DNA from: Branchiostoma lanceolatum
Taxonomy: Eukaryota; Chordata; Leptocardii; Amphioxiformes; Branchiostomatidae
Direction of reading: 5' to 3'
NCBI RefSeq assembly: GCF_035083965.1
Contig: NC_089739.1
Location: forward strand, 10,032,001 to 10,096,000
DNA length: 64,000 bases
Made by a program: the position numbers and the translations under genes. Shown here piece by piece: positions 58,200 to 64,000 of this stretch (position 1 is its first letter; each line of letters starts with the position of its first letter). The notes under the pieces were generated by a model. It saw only the letters and a list, made by a program, of their open reading frames with translations. It searched no databases and was not told the origin of the DNA.

Positions 58200-59915
58200 A
58201 ACCTGCTAAAACCCAAACCGGTTAATTTGTATTCATATTGGGCAAAGATATTCGGCTAAATTAATCTTAATTTATTCAACCGGCTATGATACGCTTAATA
58301 TGAACTGGGTCAAACAGATATTTGTACTGAATTGTACTGTTATGATTTTACAGGTCACAAGAAAAAAGAACACAAATATTTTGTGAATTTCTTGCTACAT
58401 GTAACTCTGTTTATGCGTGTTCCTGCCAGACTGTTGAACCAACATTGGACCATGGACAAGCCAACCTTCCAATCCTGCCAGTCTCCCGTTACACCATATT
58501 CCACCTCACATATTTTTTAGCAGTTCTCGCATGAGATTTTGAGTCTGTAGAGGTTGTCATCCATAGAATTTACTTGCTGTGGCCTAAGCTTATAGCATCA
58601 GATGGTGTGTTTGATATTATGTCTCGTCACAATCACTCCCACTACCGCTATACTACACTACCCAGTACACCCCAGGTGTTGAAATAAACTACACAGATAT
58701 GTTCCTATCTCTTCAACCATGTCCCTATTTCCTCTGGGTAATTGCGGTAATTTGTCAGCTTTTCTTCGCCATGTGCGGGAGGAATTTCGATGCAAGGCGT
58801 CCAAAATCTTTGGGAAAATAGCGGCTGCTGTTGTGTATACTGTTATAGAGAAGTTTAAGCTGTATGTGCTAAGTGCAATGTAAACATCGTTTGCACCTGT
58901 ACATGTGTGATTGTTATTAAGAAAATCAAAAACGAAACGCGTTATTGATAAAAAGGAACTGAAAATTAGGCTGAAAAATTATAGTTTTGACGTTGCATAA
59001 GAGCGGGTTTGCTACAATAAACGGTGAAACGAAATAGCTCGATACGCCTGGCAGAAAAAAGGCACGCAGGCCCTAAGACTTGATAAGACGCCAATTTTAG
59101 CACCAGCAAGAAGCCATCAAGACAGTTTGGAAGACACTCAAGTATTTGGCCTCCAGCATTCTAGGCCTTAAGACCTAGATTTCAATCAGCAATGTTTCTC
59201 TTTAAAACATGTGCTAACCTACTGCCAGGAACACAGACAAAAAAAAAGATCAAGCATACAAATCCGCAATAAATTTCACTTTAATTCATTTCTTTACCCA
59301 ACATGTAAACAGCAAGCGAGTAAAAAATGACTCTGGATAATTTTTGTTTGTTATGAAATGCGATAATGCTGTCATCTAAATTTTATGCCAGGCATAGAGT
59401 TGAAATGATGTTCTCAGTACTAGATATCTCTTTCAGCACATGCGGCTTTACTGATGGAGGGTTAGGATAAGGAAAGTATGCTGTGCTGATAGCCCCGGGC
59501 TGCGACATCTCACAAGGGTAACACTGTGACCGATAGTTGTGGTACAAGGAACCAGTTTGTTTTCACAGCTATTCTGACCAAGAGATAAAGGACTTAGAAC
59601 TCAGAAACAAGAGCCTATGCCAAAGTTTTGTACTTAAAAGATATAAAGAGGTGTTTGTTGTAGACATCAACAAAACTGTTGCCTCAAATTTTCATTTTTT
59701 TCCCCCAATTCAACGTCACTATCCATCCACAGGCAAACGTTAGAATATTCCTTTGAAGAACACGTCTCATACGGATTAGCATGAAGTGATTTTACAATAT
59801 CCATACGGCCTGTAATGTTCCTTACAATTTACATGTATCTATAACACAATTAGGTGCTCCAATTTACAAAGTATTAAAGCGACATTCATAGCTAAACTAC
59901 ATTCAAAGTCAATGC
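58200..59915. other. No gene seen
   Basis: Apart from a partial copy of the 45320-45600 repeat near 58432-58500, no structure was recognised. Confidence 0.35.
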
Positions 59916-60017
59916 TACTATAAATCCATTTAGTTTTGCAAGGATTTCCATTTCTGTACAATGTAAATGGCTATTTGCACAAATAAAACCATAGCAAATA
60001 CATCGAAATTTGCAGTG
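59916..60017. mobile_element. TACTGTAAA-family element, short copy
   Basis: TACTATAAATCCATTTAGTT and TTGCAAGGATTTCC at the left; AATAAAACCATAGCAAATAC and TTTGCAGTG at the right. Confidence 0.5.
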
Positions 60018-61159
60018 CACTAAGGAATGCTATTATTAAGCTGAACACTTCTGGTCGCTTTAGTACTAGAACAGGGTTTGATTTTAATCTTTAGGTGAAT
60101 TATCGCTTGCGCCAGAAGGCCAATTCATGCTGTAAGAGATACTGAAATCTCTTGATTTGCACTACTTTTACAGTACATTACTGGCCTTTTAACTATAGCA
60201 AAAATGCTGCTAGGTATGTGACTTTTCGACCCTTTGTTAGAAGATTATAAGAGCATAACAACAGCACTACCATTTTGCGTAAGGTCAGGTTTTGAAGCGT
60301 GATGCTTTTAGTAGAGAACACCGCCCCGTGGGAATAAAATACTTTCACAAACCCTTTTGAACCCTCCAGCCACCTGGGCTACGGCACTTTCAAACAAGTT
60401 CTAGGTAGAACGACAACTCAAACCCTCGTCAAATTCTACTGAATCTGGTCTAATACTTTCTATGTAGGGATGTTCATACATGCATGTGTACAGAAGTTGT
60501 GGATGGATCTTTTTGATATTTGGTATGTCGATAGGTGACGGCAAAGCGGCGAACATGTTTCATACGGCCCCCTAGTGGCTTTCTACTGTACTGCATCAAA
60601 ACTTTATTTCTATCTCATGTTCTGAACATTTATGTAATAATAATGGTTTATTGGTCAGAAATTACCTGTGCAATGGCAGCCAGTGTTGAATTGCTGCAGG
60701 GTCTACAATCATATAATACAGAACAGATACATATTTGCTCCCAAAAATGTACTACGGTCATATTTTTTCACTGGTACATGTACATAGCTCTTGGTCTAAG
60801 GAAGAGGTGGTACGAGTTTGTGCCCCCTAGCAGTATCTCCTAAGTACTGCAGGGGCATTTTTGTTTGAAAAAAAACCCAACCATGAATGCTACTTCTATG
60901 CATGGTTTCCCCTCTAGTGAGTTAATCCCTGTGCAGTCATCTGGTGATGTTTACCTGTTAGAGAACACAGACACTACAGAACTAAATTATAGGTTTGTCT
61001 CTACTTGGCATTCAGGGGAACTATTCGACCATAAAGACAAATTTTCCCTAAGGCATAGGAGGTGACATCTTAATACTCATCTTCAAGCACATGTTGGGGT
61101 GGTGGGTTGAAACATTTTATGATAGCTACCCACTGATATTAATGATTATTAATAATATT
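60018..61159. other. No gene seen
   Basis: A stretch near 60500-60850 resembles the CCATGAAAAATGAAGG-associated repeat near 42165 (shared TTTGGTATGT.GATAGGT). No exon-like segment was recognised. Confidence 0.35.
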
Positions 61160-61514
61160 CGTTCATTGGGATTTAATTACAGGTAAGGGAGAAAACGTGT
61201 TCACTGTGGTTTTTAGTTCGCGGTTGAAATAAGGCGGTAGAAGATAGAACAAGTATTTTCACATTTGTGCTGAAGAGGTTACATGAAAAACTTTTAAAAT
61301 GATGCAAAAATTTAAACATTTACAGTATCACAGAAGCCAGACAGTCAGTCAGAAACCCTATCTTCCACCCAACATCTGCTGGGATATTGCTTTGTGCAAG
61401 TACCGTACATTGGAAAAGGTTTGCAGTGATTTTTACATGTATGTTCACATTTTTCACAGTAACCTCTTCAACACGAATTTTAAACCACCGCAAAAACATT
61501 TTCCCTTTACAGTA
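61160..61514. mobile_element. Two adjacent TACTGTAAA-family elements
   Basis: The first (about 61160-61327) has GTTCACTGTGGTTTTTAGTT and ends in AACATTTACAGTA. The second (61401-61514) starts TACCGTACATTGG and ends CCACCGCAAAAACATTTTCC, CTTTACAGTA. Confidence 0.6.
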
Positions 61515-61829
61515 AACCCCTGCATGGCAGTTTCAACCGTGACATCATTTCCAATTTTCTCCCTATTGCAAAAATTTCCCCTTTAACAGTTCATACTATA
61601 CTGTTATAAATAGTTGGGATTCAATCAATTATCCACAACATGAATTCAGTCAACCATCTACTCACCATATGTTACTGTATTTATAGTCCAGAGTGAAATC
61701 CATGTGGGAAAAGTTAATGTGTCCAGATTATGTGTCATAAGCTTTTGAAGTAAATATGATTTATTCTCATGTACACCATATGCATAAGAGATAATGGCCA
61801 ATGCTAAGTTATAATATAAGTACTGGCAT

Positions 61830-62430
61830 AAGTTAATGACCAGCCATTGGCTAGGTCAATGTGTTAATGACCAGCTCCTGGTTAGGTCAATGAGTTAATG
61901 ACTAGCCCCTGGTAAGGTCAATGTTGTGATGACCAGTTGCTGGATAGGTACATGAGTTAATGACCAGCCTAAGGTTATGTCTGTGAGTTAATGACCAGTG
62001 CAAGATTCTGTCTGTAAGTTAATGACCAGTGCTAGATTACATGTACTGTACATACAAAAATGTTTGCGTTGGTTTTGCGTTTGCAGTTTTCGCGGTGAAC
62101 CCTTTTTAGAGTTAAAATCGCTTAAAAGTTAAACTACCGCAAAAAGCCGAACCATTGTGTGACTGTAGTGCTGCTATTGTTTCAAACGCAAACTCAAAAC
62201 CACCCCGAACACTCCATTTTCTCCCTCCCACTAAAATAGTAAAATAATCCATGTGTTAATGAACAGTCCCCTAATAAAATCCATGTGTTTATGACCAGTC
62301 CCCTAATAAAATCCATGTGTTAATGAACAGTCCCCTGGTAAAATCCATGTGTTAATGTACAGTCCCCTAATAAAATCCATGTGTTAATGACCAGTCCCCT
62401 CGTAAAATCCATGTGTTAATGAACAGTCCC
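61830..62430. repeat. 33-35 bp minisatellite split by an inserted element
   Basis: The left block (61830-62043) has six diverged units around GAGTTAATGACCAGC. The right block (62237-62430) has about six cleaner units of CCATGTGTTAATGAACAGTC, CCCTAATAAAAT. A TACTGTAAA-family element (62044-62236) lies between them. Confidence 0.8.
62044..62236. mobile_element. TACTGTAAA-family element inside a minisatellite
   Basis: Starts TACTGTACATACAAAAATGT then TTGCGTTGGTTTTGCG; the right part carries AAAACCACCCCGAACACTCC and a degraded end. Confidence 0.6.
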
Positions 62431-63149
62431 TGCATCTATTATTACCCCAGGGATGCACATTACCTGTACCCCCCTCCCCCTGACATTGACCTACATCTAG
62501 ACCTAACATTCCTCCGGACTGTGCCAACTTGCTTTAATAACAAACTTTATAAACATCCATCTATCTTAAATTATTATGATCTGACAAGGTTTCTCCACAG
62601 ATAATGAAGTCTAACAGTCCAAGGAGGGTCTGTATGGGGAGTTCCAACAACATTTAAAATTTCGAAGGAATGCTTAAATATTGTGCTATATCCAAGAAGG
62701 CAACTATGCGAAGTATGGCCAATTTTTCTACTGATTGTATAGATAGAATTCCCTAGGAATTACAGGAAATTGAAATAGCAAGCTTATGGATAAGGGGCAT
62801 GGAGACCCCTTTCAGAGCCCATGAAATTAAAATGACCTGTCCATCATTCAAGTACCAGCCACAGCTTAGTCAAAACAATTCCTGTATTTCTCTTTTCACC
62901 AGGTGTGCAGAGTTGTGTGTCTGTAGTGCAAGGCTCATATGTATCAAATTCCATGGAACCAGAGCACAGGTGTAACAGGTTGAGTTTGACCTTTCAGATG
63001 TGGACATGAAGCCGACTAGCCCATATAATATATGGGGAAGCTTCAGGTGCCAAACCCCTGCACAGAACCCTACATGTACATGCTTGGATCTGACTATATT
63101 CACTTCCTTACACATTGAGTAAAGGTAGAAATAAAGCGGTCCAACCGCG

Positions 63150-63470
63150 GACTGTGGACAAAGTATGACGCTTTTTCGTTTGCTAGTAGTGTAGTGCGGC
63201 TTCGCTGTGGCCTGCTGTACTTATCAAGTATACCGGGTCACTCCTTCTCTTCTCAATAAGTGTGTTGGGTTCTTTTCATGCAAAGGTTTGATGCTAGAGG
63301 CTGAAGCTCCCTCATACTGTCAGCTTTATGTCACCATCCAAAATGAAAAATGCAATCCCTTACACCTTGTCCAAGCTAGGGGCCGACGCTAGGATCGAAC
63401 TCCAGCCCACGGAATTTGATCCATATGCCTAAGCAGCAGGGCCGCGTTACCGCTTGCGCCATGTCAAGGT
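63150..63470 (-). mobile_element. tRNA-derived SINE, family 2 (with head)
   Basis: On the minus strand the head has an A box (TGGCGCAAGCGG) and a B box (GAGTTCGATCC). It is followed by AAGGGATTGCATTTTTCATT, AAAAGAACCCAACACACTTA and GTGACCCGGTATAC, ending near CGAAAAAGCGTCATAC. The body also occurs at 11139-11330. Confidence 0.7.
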
Positions 63471-64000
63471 CTGACTGTTGACATCGGAGAAACGACAAAC
63501 TGACTCAGATTGGCCTTGTCCCGGTGTTCTCCAATCAGAGCTATCTGGAGCGTATGTCTGGGTTCGGCCAGACGCTGGTATGTTCTCATCCCCAGGTGAG
63601 GAACAGAAATATCTTGCCCAGATAACGTTGACATTCCCGACATTCCCCACAGATTAAACGTGAATCATTCCCATCAGCACCTCCAGGCCCAAGGAATTCA
63701 ATAACTTCATCCGCGTTTTTCGAATTCTTTAGGCGGAGCGCGCTCTGATTCTAGAAGGAATTGCGGCCTGAAGGCGGACCTCGGCATTCCCACGAGACTT
63801 GGGCCTTCATCGTGAAAGGGAGGGCCAAAACAGCGAGCCGGCAAGGCGCCGGGAAACTTGGGGTGTTCGGGAGCAAAGCTCATCTTGAAAATGCCATTTC
63901 CCATATTTTGAGGAGAATTTTGATTGAGAAATATTAGGTCCTGGAGAAACCGTAAAAATTGAAATTTTTCAAAATAATTGTGAATTCGTGACACCATAGA
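63471..64000. other. GC-richer stretch, no gene assigned
   Basis: 63707-63997 (minus) is open for 96 codons and GC-richer than its surroundings, but no known domain or splice partner is seen. It could be exon-like or a fragment of a repeat. Confidence 0.25.

Noticed and set aside
57750-58259. 169-codon open frame on the plus strand
   Set aside because: It runs through a TACTGTAAA-family element and shows no domain, codon bias or splice context. Probably chance.
63707-63997. 96-codon GC-richer minus frame as an EXT1 upstream exon
   Set aside because: No similarity to EXT1 or another known protein, and it is cut by the window end. Left unassigned.

Overview
The window looks like intron-rich animal nuclear DNA. 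Lancelet (Branchiostoma) or a close relative is the best guess. Three points support this: short exons with GT-AG splice sites; an exostosin gene whose exon lengths match the vertebrate EXT1 reading frame; and a type II membrane NHL protein with cytoplasmic NPMY motifs, a protein style I associate with lancelets. The DNA between genes is crowded with small inverted-repeat elements, SINEs and minisatellites. No bacterial, viral or CRISPR features were seen. The species call is inference. Gene calls are hand-made splice models, and exon ends come from GT/AG (one GC/AG) signals plus reading-frame continuity. Layout: (1) 159-2354, minus: a hypothetical two- or three-exon gene for a small secreted helical protein. 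(2) 2400-9300: repeats only, including three palindromic elements, a tRNA-derived SINE, a three-copy tandem array and a terminal-inverted-repeat (TIR) element. (3) 9562-10497, minus: a single-exon SLC25A51-type mitochondrial carrier, probably with a 5' noncoding exon near 11.9 kb. (4) 12-18 kb: microsatellites, minisatellites and unassigned DNA. (5) 18.3-23.67 kb, plus: a five- or six-exon gene for a type II membrane protein with an acidic tyrosine-motif tail, one membrane helix, a Ser/Thr stalk and an extracellular NHL beta-propeller. (6) 23.7-30.6 kb: repeats and AT-rich DNA. (7) 30657-37265, minus, possibly also 39591-39686: the 3' exons of EXT1 (exostosin-1, heparan sulfate polymerase). 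They cover the end of the GT47 domain and the whole GT64 domain. The large first coding exon is not in the window, so the first intron probably runs past position 64000. (8) 40-64 kb: most likely this intron, filled with mobile-element relics, with no convincing exon. The three supported genes have unrelated roles: mitochondrial NAD import, cell-surface recognition or adhesion, and Golgi heparan sulfate synthesis. Nothing suggests they are co-regulated. The main leads are: the NHL receptor-like gene with a duplicated 5' coding segment and a frame-neutral 48-base exon; a perfect 171-base palindrome in the EXT1 intron; a duplicated but inactivated EXT1 splice acceptor; hammerhead-ribozyme-like cores in dispersed repeats; a family of about 15 TACTGTAAA-ended elements; and two TTAA-flanked piggyBac-like miniature elements.
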